From the NCBI GenBank assembly GCA_900199555.1, contig FZQZ01000010.1, positions 42,226 to 106,225 of the forward strand: 64,000 bases of DNA, written 5' to 3'. Source of the DNA: Prevotellaceae bacterium MN60 (lineage in GTDB: Bacteria; Bacteroidota; Bacteroidia; Bacteroidales; Bacteroidaceae). Shown piece after piece: positions 1 through 7,751 of this stretch (position 1 is its first letter; every line of letters begins with the position of its first letter). The translations under genes and the position numbers were made by a program. The notes under the pieces were generated by a model. That model saw only the letters and a list, made by a program, of their open reading frames with translations. It made no database searches and was not told the origin of the DNA.

Positions 1-1
1 T

Positions 2-1846
2 CAAAAGAATCCCGTTGTAGAGTCTGAGAACTTCCGCAACCTGCTATTGTCGTTTGCTGAGGACATGCGTGTCATCTTGATTATGATTGCCGACAGAGTT
101 AATCTGATGCGACAGATAAGAGACATTACCTTAGAGGGTCCTAAGCACGAAGTCAGTCAGGAGGCAGCCTACCTCTATGCTCCTTTGGCTCACAAATTGG
201 GTCTATATAAGTTAAAGAGCGAACTGGAAGATCTGTCTCTGAAATATCTGGAGCACGACGCCTACTATCATATTAAGGATAAGTTAAGCGAGACCAAGAA
301 GAGTCGCGATGCTTATATCGAAAACTTTATCAAGCCTGTATCAGAGCGACTGACGGAGGCAGGATTAAAGTTCCATATCAAAGGACGTACCAAGTCGATA
401 CATAGTATCTGGCAGAAGATGAAGAAGCAGAAGTGTGAGTTTGAGGGTGTCTATGACCTCTTCGCCATCCGCATCATCATCGATAGTCCTATGGAGAAAG
501 AAAAAATGCAGTGCTGGCAGGCCTTTGCACTGATTACAAGCATGTATCAGCCTAACCCCAAGCGTTTGCGCGACTGGCTGAGTGTGCCTAAATCGAATGG
601 TTACGAGAGCTTGCATATCACCGTTTTAGGTCCTGAGAAGAAATGGGTAGAGGTACAGATTCGTACCGAGCGCATGGATGAGATTGCCGAACGCGGTGTG
701 GCAGCCCACTGGCGCTACAAGGGGGTAAAGAGTGAGTCAGGACTAGATGAATGGCTCACAAATATCCGTTCGATGCTAGAGACGAGCGATGGCATGGAGG
801 CGATGGATCAGTTTAAGATGGACCTCTATGAAGACGAGGTATTTGTATTCACTCCCAAGGGCGACTTGTTTAAATTCCCCAAGGGTGCTACTGTACTCGA
901 CTTCGCCTATCATATCCACTCTAAGATTGGTAATGCCTGCACGGGTGCACGCATCAATGGAAAGGCTGTGACCATCCGTCAAGCACTACAGAGTGGTGAC
1001 CAAGTGGAGATTATGACGGGAACCAACCAGAAACCCAAGCAAGACTGGTTGAACATTGCCCAGACATCACGTGCTCGTTCTAAGATACGCCTGGCATTGA
1101 AAGAGACACAAGTCAAGGAAGGCCTCTTTGCCAAGGAGATGTTGGAACGTAAGTTCAAGAATCGTAAGTTGGAGATGGACGACAGCATTATGCAGTTGCT
1201 CATCCGCAAGCTCGGTTTCAAGGAGGTGAGTGACTTCTATCGTCAGGTTGCCAACGGAGAGGTGGATCCAGCCATCATCATTGAGAAGTATATCTCCTTG
1301 CAACAAGACGACCAACCCGTAACGGGTAATAATGTTGCTGAGAGTGCTGCCAACTTCGTGCTTGATGACTCTAAAGCATCACCCATAGCTCATGGTTCAG
1401 ACGACGTATTGGTCATTGATCGCAACCTGAAAGGTATCGACTATCAGTTGGCACGCTGCTGTCAGCCCATCTACGGCGATGCTGTCTTCGGTTTTGTGAC
1501 TGTCAATGGCGGTATCAAGATTCACCGTCAAGATTGTCCCAACGCAGCAGAGCTTAAGAAACGCTTTGGTTATCGTATTGTCAAGGCAAAATGGAGTGGC
1601 AAAGGTGCGTCACAATATACCATCACCCTACGCATCATCGGCAACGATGATATCGGTATAGTCAACAACCTTACCAATATCATCTCGCGCGATGAGAAAC
1701 TTGTATTGCGTAGCATCAATATTGACTCTCACGACGGATTGTTCAGCGGAAACCTGACCATCATGATTGATGACAACACCCGTCTGGAGGCATTATTAAA
1801 AAAGCTTCGCACCGTAAGGGGTGTGAAGCAGGTAGAGCGTATCTAG
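2..1846 (+). CDS. RelA/SpoT-family (p)ppGpp synthetase/hydrolase, 5' end outside window
   Basis: The reading frame is open from base 2, so the gene starts upstream of the window; about 614 residues are visible. They begin inside the HD hydrolase domain (IADRVNLMRQI). The synthetase domain follows (GRTKSIHSIWQKM near 380-420, then YESLH and the VEVQIRT...AAHW block ending near 710), then a TGS domain (VFVFTPKGD, about 840-1010), the conserved-cysteine region (ARCCQPIYGD, near 1450) and a C-terminal ACT domain (about 1610-1840). This is the full long-RSH layout. It makes or degrades the stringent-response alarmone. The HD catalytic pair lies outside the window, so hydrolase activity cannot be judged, and I do not choose between RelA and SpoT. 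The stop codon overlaps that of the convergent lipoprotein gene within a CTAG. Confidence 0.95.
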   Translation, partial: QKNPVVESENFRNLLLSFAEDMRVILIMIADRVNLMRQIRDITLEGPKHEVSQEAAYLYAPLAHKLGLYKLKSELEDLSLKYLEHDAYYHIKDKLSETKKSRDAYIENFIKPVSERLTEAGLKFHIKGRTKSIHSIWQKMKKQKCEFEGVYDLFAIRIIIDSPMEKEKMQCWQAFALITSMYQPNPKRLRDWLSVPKSNGYESLHITVLGPEKKWVEVQIRTERMDEIAERGVAAHWRYKGVKSESGLDEWLTNIRSMLETSDGMEAMDQFKMDLYEDEVFVFTPKGDLFKFPKGATVLDFAYHIHSKIGNACTGARINGKAVTIRQALQSGDQVEIMTGTNQKPKQDWLNIAQTSRARSKIRLALKETQVKEGLFAKEMLERKFKNRKLEMDDSIMQLLIRKLGFKEVSDFYRQVANGEVDPAIIIEKYISLQQDDQPVTGNNVAESAANFVLDDSKASPIAHGSDDVLVIDRNLKGIDYQLARCCQPIYGDAVFGFVTVNGGIKIHRQDCPNAAELKKRFGYRIVKAKWSGKGASQYTITLRIIGNDDIGIVNNLTNIISRDEKLVLRSINIDSHDGLFSGNLTIMIDDNTRLEALLKKLRTVRGVKQVERI

Positions 1847-2187
1847 TTTTCCTTGAAGGCTACGACACCTTCGAAATCCGGATTCATATAGAACGTGGTA
1901 CTGCAAGTATCATCGTTCAATAAGTATTTGGCTCTAAGAAGTATCAGCATCTTGCTGGTACGCTTTTGAAATGTCATGTTTTTACCCGCTCTTGCTTGCA
2001 ACACACCAATGAGTGAGTCGCTGATGGCATTGGTAGAGTCCACATCTGAGAATTCCAGATAGCTCACCTCACCACGCGGATAAGCATCCATAAAGTCTTT
2101 CACCACAGATTTAGCCTTCTGTTGCTGTCCGCACGAAGCGAACAGCAACAGGGCTACACCTATTATAATATATACACTATGTTTCAT
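1843..2187 (-). CDS. small lipoprotein of unknown function
   Basis: This is a 114-residue protein with a lipoprotein signal peptide: a positively charged start, a hydrophobic stretch (YIIIGVALLLFA) and a lipobox ending in Cys-20 (LFASC), followed by GQQQ. It is probably anchored in the cell envelope. I do not recognise the mature domain; short DUF4878-like lipoproteins have a similar size. It lies 6 bp after the pepD stop codon's mate gene start, on the same strand as pepD, and is probably co-transcribed downstream of it. Its stop codon shares the four bases CTAG with the convergent RSH gene, so no terminator separates the two. Confidence 0.75.
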   Translation of the reverse strand: MKHSVYIIIGVALLLFASCGQQQKAKSVVKDFMDAYPRGEVSYLEFSDVDSTNAISDSLIGVLQARAGKNMTFQKRTSKMLILLRAKYLLNDDTCSTTFYMNPDFEGVVAFKEN

Positions 2188-2193
2188 TCAAGA

Positions 2194-3654
2194 TTATTTC
2201 TGGGGAATGTTCTTCAGTACGTCAAGCAGATGATCCCATACCATCTGAACGGTAGGAATGAGCAGACGCTCCTCTGGAGTATGAACGAAACGCAGTGTAG
2301 GACCGAAGGATACCATATCAAGGTTAGGATAACGCTCTGAGAACAGGCCGCACTCCAAACCTGCGTGAATACCACGAACGATAGGCTCCTTACCGAAGAG
2401 TTTTACGTACGAGTCTTTCACAATCTTCTGCAGTTCGCTATTTGAGCGCATCTTCCATGCGGGATAACCGTCAGAGTGTTTCACATCAGCACCAGCCAGT
2501 GTGAAGCATGCACCGATAGTAGCGCACATATTGTCGAGGTTAGACATCACGTTTGAACGCTGAGAAGAAACGATTGTAATTTGCGTATCAGCAGTTTCAA
2601 TGCTAGCAATATTGCTTGAAGTCTCCACCATACCATTCAGTGCAGGGTCCTGACAGATAGCATAGATTCCATTATCTACAGCCTGCAGAGCATATACGAA
2701 GTTGCGTGCAACGCCAGCCTCAATCACAGGCTCAGCATCGGTGCTTTCCATAGCCCATACCATCTGTGTATCAGTCACATGGAATTCCTCTTCTACGTCA
2801 GAAGCAAACACATTCCAGTCGGCCTTCACATTCTCTTTTACGTCATTGGGAACAGCAATCACAAACATACCATCGCGAGGAATAGCGTTGTGCATCTTAC
2901 CACTATTAAACTGTGCCAAGCGAACGCCCTCATAACGATTCATGGTCTGGAACAAGAAACGGCCCAGCAACTTGATAGCATTAGCACGCTGTTTGTTGAT
3001 GTCATCACCAGAGTGACCACCAACCAATCCCTTCAGCTGACCACGCATAAAGAACAAACCTGCAGGAGCAGCTTCTTTCTTGAAGTTAAACTTGGCAGTA
3101 GTATTACGACCACCCGCACAAGAAACAAAGATTTCACCTTCGTCCTCAGAATCGAGGTTGATGAGATAGTCGCCAGTCATGAAGCCAGCCTTCATACCTT
3201 CAGCACCCGTCAAACCAGTCTCTTCGTCACGAGTGAATACGCACTCGATAGGACCATGCTGAATGTCGTTGCTGTCGAGCACTGCCAGTTCCATAGCGCA
3301 ACCGATACCATCGTCGGCACCAAGTGTAGTACCCTCAGCTGTCAGCCACTCGCCATCGATATATGTCTTAATAGCGTCTGTATCAAAGTTAAACTCTACA
3401 TCTACCAGTTTGTCACAGACCATATCCATGTGACTCTGCAGAATCACCGTCTTGCGGTTTTCCATGCCCTTAGTAGCACCCTTACGAATGATGACGTTAC
3501 CAGTCTCGTCAACCTTGGTATCGAGTCCACGACTCTCACCCCAGTTTTTCAGGTATTCAATCATCTTCTCTTCACGCTTTGAGGGACGTGGAATCTCGTT
3601 AATCTTCGCAAATTGTTCGAAGACCGCAGCCGGTTTTAACTCACTTTTATTCAT
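2194..3654 (-). CDS. pepD: aminoacyl-histidine dipeptidase (M20C, PepD/carnosinase-like)
   Basis: The 486-residue protein is the usual length for PepD (about 485). The di-zinc M20 core is visible: QSHMDMV (His-75, Asp-77), the bridging Asp in LGADDGIG (114/115), the catalytic Glu pair in TRDEETGLTGA (144/145), NLDSEDEGEIFVSCAGG, and a late HAGLECG histidine. It hydrolyses Xaa-His and other dipeptides, probably in the cytosol because no signal peptide is present. The start (MNKSELKP) is the only reasonable Met. Its upstream region, 3655-3733, is shared with the divergent small membrane protein gene; a minus-strand TAATTTTG at 3719-3726 could be its -7 element, but I see no good -33 partner. 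Confidence 0.93.
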   Translation of the reverse strand: MNKSELKPAAVFEQFAKINEIPRPSKREEKMIEYLKNWGESRGLDTKVDETGNVIIRKGATKGMENRKTVILQSHMDMVCDKLVDVEFNFDTDAIKTYIDGEWLTAEGTTLGADDGIGCAMELAVLDSNDIQHGPIECVFTRDEETGLTGAEGMKAGFMTGDYLINLDSEDEGEIFVSCAGGRNTTAKFNFKKEAAPAGLFFMRGQLKGLVGGHSGDDINKQRANAIKLLGRFLFQTMNRYEGVRLAQFNSGKMHNAIPRDGMFVIAVPNDVKENVKADWNVFASDVEEEFHVTDTQMVWAMESTDAEPVIEAGVARNFVYALQAVDNGIYAICQDPALNGMVETSSNIASIETADTQITIVSSQRSNVMSNLDNMCATIGACFTLAGADVKHSDGYPAWKMRSNSELQKIVKDSYVKLFGKEPIVRGIHAGLECGLFSERYPNLDMVSFGPTLRFVHTPEERLLIPTVQMVWDHLLDVLKNIPQK

Positions 3655-3733
3655 ATTTAATGTTTATTTTAATGTTTAATTATTACTATTTAATCTTTTA
3701 TTCGTAACTTTGCAGTCGCAAAATTAATCATTT

Positions 3734-3946
3734 ATGATGAAAATACTGCTATTGACCACGTTAATAATTGCTATAGGCATGTTATTTTTCTGTGTGAAAC
3801 TAGTTTTCCGCAAGAATGGCAGCTTCTCGTCACAACATATTCATGACAGTCAGGCCATGAAAGACCGTGGCATCCACTGTGTGATGGATCAAGACCGCGA
3901 GATGCGAAGAAAGAGCAAATTCGCAGTCAGCGAGAAGTCTGAATAA
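3734..3946 (+). CDS. small single-pass membrane protein, unknown function
   Basis: This is a 70-residue protein with one N-terminal transmembrane segment (about residues 3-22, ILLLTTLIIAIGMLFFCVKLVF) and a charged, soluble tail rich in His, Asp and Arg. No domain is recognised. It lies 59 bp upstream of the Skp/OmpH-like lipoprotein gene on the same strand and probably shares its transcript. A plausible -7 element (TAACTTTG, 3705-3712) lies 22 bp before the start. It is counted as real because of its clean membrane topology, its position directly after a promoter-like element, and because similar short proteins are common in Bacteroidota genomes. Confidence 0.65.
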   Translation: MMKILLLTTLIIAIGMLFFCVKLVFRKNGSFSSQHIHDSQAMKDRGIHCVMDQDREMRRKSKFAVSEKSE

Positions 3947-4005
3947 CAAGACAACGTGAGAATAAAAGAAAAAACGAAAGAAATAATAAAATAAAAAAGT
4001 AGAAA

Positions 4006-4620
4006 ATGAAAAAGTACATGTTTCTGGCCGCTGCTGCCGTAGTAGCACTGGCATCTTGCAACAATGCAAGCCCCAAGATGGACGAACAGCCTGCAGCAGC
4101 TACTGCAGCTGAGAGCACTGGTAACCTAAAAATCGCCTATGTAGAAGTTGACTCTCTGATGACTCAGTATGAGTTCTGTAAGGAGTTCAGCCTCATCCTG
4201 CAGAAGAAGAGCACCAATGCGCGCAACACTCTGAACCAAAAAGGTCAGGCTCTACAGACCGCCGCTGCCAACTTCCAGCAGAAGTTGCAGAACAATGGTT
4301 TCAGCAGCCGTGAGCAGGCCGAAGGTCAGCAGGCAGCTATCCAGCGCCAGCAGCAGAGCCTTCAGGAGCTGTCAGCTCGCTTAGAGAATGAACTGGCTTC
4401 TGAGACCAACAAGTACAACGAAGCACTGCGCGACTCATTGCAGCACTTCCTTGCTACATATAATAAGGATAAGAAGTTCGACCTGATTCTGACTAAGCAG
4501 GGCGACAACATTCTTTATGCCGCTAAGCGTTTCGACATCACCAACGATGTTATCAATGGTCTGAACAAGCGCTACAAGTCTACACTGAAGACTGAGGCAA
4601 AGAAAGAGGAGAAGAAGTAA
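4006..4620 (+). CDS. OmpH/Skp-family periplasmic chaperone-like lipoprotein
   Basis: The 204-residue protein has a lipoprotein signal (MKKYMFLAAAAVVALASC, Cys-18), a low-complexity Ala/Glu linker, then an OmpH/Skp domain (about residues 40-195) with the typical start IAYVEVDSLMTQY, a long Gln/Ala-rich coiled coil (about 65-150) and the end motif FDLILTKQGDNILYA followed by DITNDVINGLNKRY. Skp-type proteins hold unfolded outer-membrane proteins in the periplasm; this one is probably tethered by a lipid, which is usual for some Bacteroidota paralogues. It is preceded by an AT-rich leader (about 3950-4005) and followed, 44 bp on, by the RNA helicase gene. Confidence 0.88.
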   Translation: MKKYMFLAAAAVVALASCNNASPKMDEQPAAATAAESTGNLKIAYVEVDSLMTQYEFCKEFSLILQKKSTNARNTLNQKGQALQTAAANFQQKLQNNGFSSREQAEGQQAAIQRQQQSLQELSARLENELASETNKYNEALRDSLQHFLATYNKDKKFDLILTKQGDNILYAAKRFDITNDVINGLNKRYKSTLKTEAKKEEKK

Positions 4621-4646
4621 TCATCTCCCCACCTACCCTCTCCAAA

Positions 4647-4655
4647 AGGAGGAGG
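4647..4655 (+). promoter_or_regulatory. strong Shine-Dalgarno-like AGGAGGAGG before helicase gene
   Basis: AGGAGGAGG lies 9 nt before the ATG at 4665. Bacteroidota genes rarely use such a site, and the other genes here lack one. It also forms the right side of a weak CCTCTCC...GGAGG hairpin like those at 9109-9124, so it may be part of a repeat and not a translation signal. Confidence 0.4.
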
Positions 4656-4664
4656 TTATTCTAT

Positions 4665-6038
4665 ATGGATATACAGCAGATACTCAATAAGCTTGGTATC
4701 TCCGAGCTAAACGAAATGCAACAACACGCCGCCGAAGCCATCCTTGGCTCCGACGGTGATGTTGTTTTACTATCCCCCACTGGCACGGGTAAGACATTAG
4801 CTTATCTCTTACCCCTCGTACAACTGATAGAGGGTGATGGTCCCACGCCACAAGCCCTTGTGATTACACCAGGTAGAGAACTCGCTCTGCAGTCAGCCCA
4901 AGTCCTAAAGAGTATGGGTTGCGGATTGCGAGGCATGAGTGTCTATGGCGGTCGTACTGCGATGGACGAACATCGTAAGCTAAAAGAGGTGAAGCCACAG
5001 ATAGTATTCGGTACGCCAGGCCGACTAAACGACCATCTCGACAAGGAAAACATCTCACGCTATGGCATTCGCTATCTCATCATCGACGAGTTTGATAAGT
5101 GTTTGGAAATGGGTTTCCAAGCAGAGATGGAGAAGCTCATCAAGAGTCTGCCAGGATTGCAGCGCCGTATTCTCTTGTCAGCTACCAATACCGAAGAGAT
5201 TCCGCAATTTGTCAACATGTCGAAGAAAGGAACGCTTATCGACTTTCTTCCAGAAGACGAACAGACTTCTGAGCGCATCACGCTCTACGAGGTACACAGT
5301 CCACAGAAAGACAAACTCGACACGCTGCGCCAACTGCTATTGAGCTTTGGCAACGAGAGTAGCATTGTATTCCTCAACTATCGTGAATCAGTAGAGCGTG
5401 TTGACAATTATCTGCGCGAACAAGGCTTTGTAACTAGTCGCTTTCATGGTGGACTGGAACAGCGCCAGCGCGAAGATGCCCTCTATCGTTTCAGCAATGG
5501 TTCTGCCACCGTACTTGTCAGCACCGATTTAGCATCTCGTGGTCTCGACATTCCCGACATTCAAAACATTATCCATTATCATATGCCCGAAAGCGAAGAT
5601 GGCTACATTCATCGTGTAGGCCGTACCGCTCGCTGGGATAAGCAAGGTCGTGCCTTCTTTATTCTCGGACCAGAGGAGCAAATTCCAGAGTTTGTCATTG
5701 ACCATTCACCATTGAACATTGAACATTATGAGCCCACCCTGAAAATGGTCAATCGTCAATCGTCAATGGTCAATAATCTTACGCCCGCTCTTCCCAAAAT
5801 GGCAACGCTCTATATCGGCAAGGGTAAGAAGGATAAGATTTCGAAGGGCGACATAGTGGGATTCCTTTGCAAATCGGGCGGTCTGCGCTCCGATGAAATT
5901 GGTCGCATTGACGTCAAAGATCGCTATGCTTATGTGGCCGTAAAACGAGAAAAAGTACGCCAAGTACTACGCGAAACTCGTGGCGAAAAGATCAAAGGAA
6001 TTAAAACCATCGTCGAACATTGCGACGCCACACTTTGA
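4665..6038 (+). CDS. DEAD-box ATP-dependent RNA helicase with DbpA-type RNA-binding C-terminus
   Basis: The 457-residue protein has a Q motif (GISELNEMQQ, about 11-20), Walker A SPTGTGKT (37-44), motif Ia (TPGREL), TPGRL, motif II as DEFD (140-143) instead of DEAD, SAT (171-173), STDLASRGLD and HRVGRTAR (315-322). Residues about 378-457 (ATLYIGKGKKDKISKGDIVGFL...) match the DbpA RNA-binding domain, which in E. coli DbpA targets 23S rRNA helix 92. A role in ribosome assembly is therefore likely but inferred. The linker between core and RNA-binding domain (residues 345-370) is encoded by a palindromic heptanucleotide repeat described separately. A perfect hairpin, CTTTGACC-CGAA-GGTCAAAG (6033-6052), overlaps the stop codon. 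Confidence 0.93.
   Translation: MDIQQILNKLGISELNEMQQHAAEAILGSDGDVVLLSPTGTGKTLAYLLPLVQLIEGDGPTPQALVITPGRELALQSAQVLKSMGCGLRGMSVYGGRTAMDEHRKLKEVKPQIVFGTPGRLNDHLDKENISRYGIRYLIIDEFDKCLEMGFQAEMEKLIKSLPGLQRRILLSATNTEEIPQFVNMSKKGTLIDFLPEDEQTSERITLYEVHSPQKDKLDTLRQLLLSFGNESSIVFLNYRESVERVDNYLREQGFVTSRFHGGLEQRQREDALYRFSNGSATVLVSTDLASRGLDIPDIQNIIHYHMPESEDGYIHRVGRTARWDKQGRAFFILGPEEQIPEFVIDHSPLNIEHYEPTLKMVNRQSSMVNNLTPALPKMATLYIGKGKKDKISKGDIVGFLCKSGGLRSDEIGRIDVKDRYAYVAVKREKVRQVLRETRGEKIKGIKTIVEHCDATL
5697..5774. repeat. in-frame palindromic heptanucleotide repeat inside helicase gene
   Basis: Four heptads (ATTGACC, ATTCACC, ATTGAAC, ATTGAAC; 5697-5724) are followed by ATTATGA, a 12-nt spacer and four inverted heptads (AATGGTC, AATCGTC, AATCGTC, AATGGTC, then AAT; 5744-5774). 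The reading frame stays open and encodes linker residues about 345-370. The same (ATTGACC)4-ATTATG unit occurs at 7322-7356 and 63944-63978. Confidence 0.9.
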
Positions 6039-6052
6039 CCCGAAGGTCAAAG
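6033..6052. repeat. TTTGACC/GGTCAAA hairpin overlapping helicase stop codon
   Basis: Perfect 8-bp arms (CTTTGACC, GGTCAAAG) surround a CGAA tetraloop, and the helicase TGA stop lies in the left arm. No T run follows, so it is not a clear terminator. An equivalent hairpin with the same arms and a TACA loop is at 63705-63724 in the distal repeat mosaic. Confidence 0.6.
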
Positions 6053-6127
6053 AATTGAGATAATTGCAAGGTGGAGTTGACAAAATGCAAGCAAAAGTAT
6101 ATTATTTGCTTAATTTATGCTCAAATA

Positions 6128-6159
6128 TTTGCCCAATTAAAATAAAAAGTGTAATTTCG
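6128..6159 (+). promoter_or_regulatory. Bacteroidota-type promoter of serC
   Basis: TTTG at 6128-6131 and TAATTTCG at 6152-6159, spaced 20 bp, fit the -33/-7 pattern with one -7 mismatch (TTCG for TTTG). The leader is then about 100 nt long and contains a small GTCTC-GCAAA-GAGAC hairpin at 6185-6199. Confidence 0.6.
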
Positions 6160-6258
6160 CACCGCAAAAGATAATACATCTAGAGTCTCGCAAAGAGACA
6201 TCTATCATGTTGAGATAAAATAATCATTGAAATAACCTTTTAAATTAGACATTCAAAA

Positions 6259-7326
6259 ATGAAGAAGTACAACTTTAATGCAGGTCCCTCAATGCTTCCC
6301 CGCGAGGTGATTGAGGCCACCGCCAAACAGTGTTTAGACTTCAATGGTTCTGGTCTTTCTCTGATGGAGATCAGCCATCGTGCAAAGGACTTCCAGCCCG
6401 TAGTTGACGAGGCCGTTGCGCTTGTCAAGGAGCTGCTCGACATTCCTGAGGGCTATTCCGTAATCTTCCTTGGTGGTGGTGCCAGTCTTGAATTCTGTAT
6501 GATTCCTTACAACTTCCTGGTAAAGAAGGCTGCTTACCTGAACACTGGTGTTTGGGCTAAGAAGGCTATGAAGGAGGCCAAGTTATTTGGTGAAGTTGTT
6601 GAGGTGGCTTCTTCTGCTGATTCAAACTATACCTTCATTCCAAAGGACTTCACTGTTCCTGCTGATGCCGACTATCTGCACATCACAACAAACAATACCA
6701 TCTATGGTACTGAGATTCGCAAGGACCTCGATGTTAATGTTCCTCTGATTGCCGATATGTCTTCAGATATCTTCAGCCGTCCTGTTGACGTAAAGAAGTA
6801 CGATGCCATCTATGCTGGTGCTCAGAAGAACCTCGCTATGGCTGGTGTAACCATCGTCATTGTTAAGGACGATGCGCTGGGCAAGGCTCCTCGTGAGATT
6901 CCTACCATGCTCGACTACCGCACCCACGTTTCTAAGGGTTCTATGTTCAACACTCCTCCTGTAGTGCCCATCTACTGCGCTCTCGAGAACCTGCGTTGGA
7001 TTAAGAAGCAGGGCGGTGTTGAAGCAATGGACAAGCTGGCTAAGCAGCGTGCAGAGATTGTTTACGGTGAGATTGACCGCAACAAGATGTTCCGTGGTAC
7101 AGCCGTTGCTGAGGACCGTTCACTGATGAACCTCTGCTTCGTAATGGCAGACGAGTACAAGGAGTTGGAGAAAGACTTCCTCGACTTCGCCACCTCTAAG
7201 GGTATGGTTGGTGTTAAGGGTCACCGCGATGTTGGTGGTTTCCGTGCTTCTTGCTACAATGCTCAGACCATCGAAGGTGTTAACGCCCTCGTTGCTTGCA
7301 TGAAAGAATTTGAGAGTAATCATTGA
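6259..7326 (+). CDS. serC: phosphoserine aminotransferase
   Basis: The 355-residue protein has the SerC N-terminus ([14 protein letters not shown]), the [12 protein letters not shown] loop, GGGAS for phosphate binding, and the PLP lysine in [12 protein letters not shown] (Lys-190). It converts 3-phosphohydroxypyruvate and glutamate to phosphoserine, the second step of serine synthesis; it can also serve pyridoxal phosphate synthesis. The length is standard (about 360). serA, encoding the preceding enzyme of the pathway, follows after one intervening gene. The TGA stop (7324-7326) lies inside the first heptad of the repeat that precedes the S23-type gene, so the insertion boundary coincides with the end of serC. 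Confidence 0.96.
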   Translation: MKKYNFNAGPSMLPREVIEATAKQCLDFNGSGLSLMEISHRAKDFQPVVDEAVALVKELLDIPEGYSVIFLGGGASLEFCMIPYNFLVKKAAYLNTGVWAKKAMKEAKLFGEVVEVASSADSNYTFIPKDFTVPADADYLHITTNNTIYGTEIRKDLDVNVPLIADMSSDIFSRPVDVKKYDAIYAGAQKNLAMAGVTIVIVKDDALGKAPREIPTMLDYRTHVSKGSMFNTPPVVPIYCALENLRWIKKQGGVEAMDKLAKQRAEIVYGEIDRNKMFRGTAVAEDRSLMNLCFVMADEYKELEKDFLDFATSKGMVGVKGHRDVGGFRASCYNAQTIEGVNALVACMKEFESNH

Positions 7327-7352
7327 CCATTGATCATTGACCATTGACCATT
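7322..7352 (+). repeat. heptanucleotide repeat, left flank of S23-type gene
   Basis: ATTGACC, ATTGATC, ATTGACC, ATTGACC, then ATT (7322-7352), continuing into ATGA. The ATG at the end of this unit (7353) is the likely start codon of the next gene, and the serC stop is in the first heptad. An inverted copy lies at 7714-7744. Confidence 0.9.
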
Positions 7353-7715
7353 ATGAAGGCGGATAATCAAGTATTAATTGATAGTAAGGCTTTTGCACTA
7401 CGAATAATCCGTCTTTATAAGTACTTGAAAGAAGACAAACAAGTATATGTATTGTCTAAACAAGTTCTCCGAAGTGGCACTAGTATAGGGGCAAATATTC
7501 GAGAGAGTGTCAATGCTCAAAGTCGAATGGATTTTGTTAACAAATTAAACATTGCTCTAAAGGAAGCAAACGAAACTGAATATTGGCTAGAGCTGTTACA
7601 TGAGTCAGACGTAATAGACGACAAACAATTTGAATCTATTTATAATGATTGTGGTAAAATCGCAGCTACTCTGACCAAAATCATCAAGACGACCAAAACG
7701 GAAGCGAAAGATTAA
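7353..7715 (+). CDS. S23/four-helix-bundle protein (23S rRNA intervening-sequence protein family, Avd-like)
   Basis: This is a 120-residue, all-helical protein with the family core LSKQVLRSGTSIGANIRE followed by AQSRMDFVNKLNIALKEANETEYWLELL. The family (TIGR02436-type) is known from ORFs in 23S rRNA intervening sequences of spirochaetes and others and is related to Avd of diversity-generating retroelements; its function is unsettled. I place the start at the ATG at 7353 (MKADNQ); a TTG start at 7344 inside the repeat is possible. The gene is richer in A+T and in TTA/ATA/AAT codons than serC and serA, which it separates. It is bracketed by inverted heptad arrays, so it looks inserted into the serC-serA operon without disrupting either gene. 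Confidence 0.9.
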   Translation: MKADNQVLIDSKAFALRIIRLYKYLKEDKQVYVLSKQVLRSGTSIGANIRESVNAQSRMDFVNKLNIALKEANETEYWLELLHESDVIDDKQFESIYNDCGKIAATLTKIIKTTKTEAKD

Positions 7716-7744
7716 TGGTCAATGGTCAATGTTCAATGTTCAAT
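7714..7744 (+). repeat. heptanucleotide repeat, right (inverted) flank of S23-type gene
   Basis: AATGGTC, AATGGTC, AATGTTC, AATGTTC, AAT is the inverted counterpart of 7322-7352. It overlaps the last base pairs of the S23-type gene's stop codon (7713-7715) and supplies a spurious in-frame ATG at 7722 upstream of the real serA start. Confidence 0.9.
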
Positions 7745-7751
7745 AAACAAC

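Noticed and set aside
2779..3582. 267-codon open frame opposite pepD
   Set aside because: Antisense shadow of pepD; Thr/Ser/Ile-rich sequence typical of such frames.
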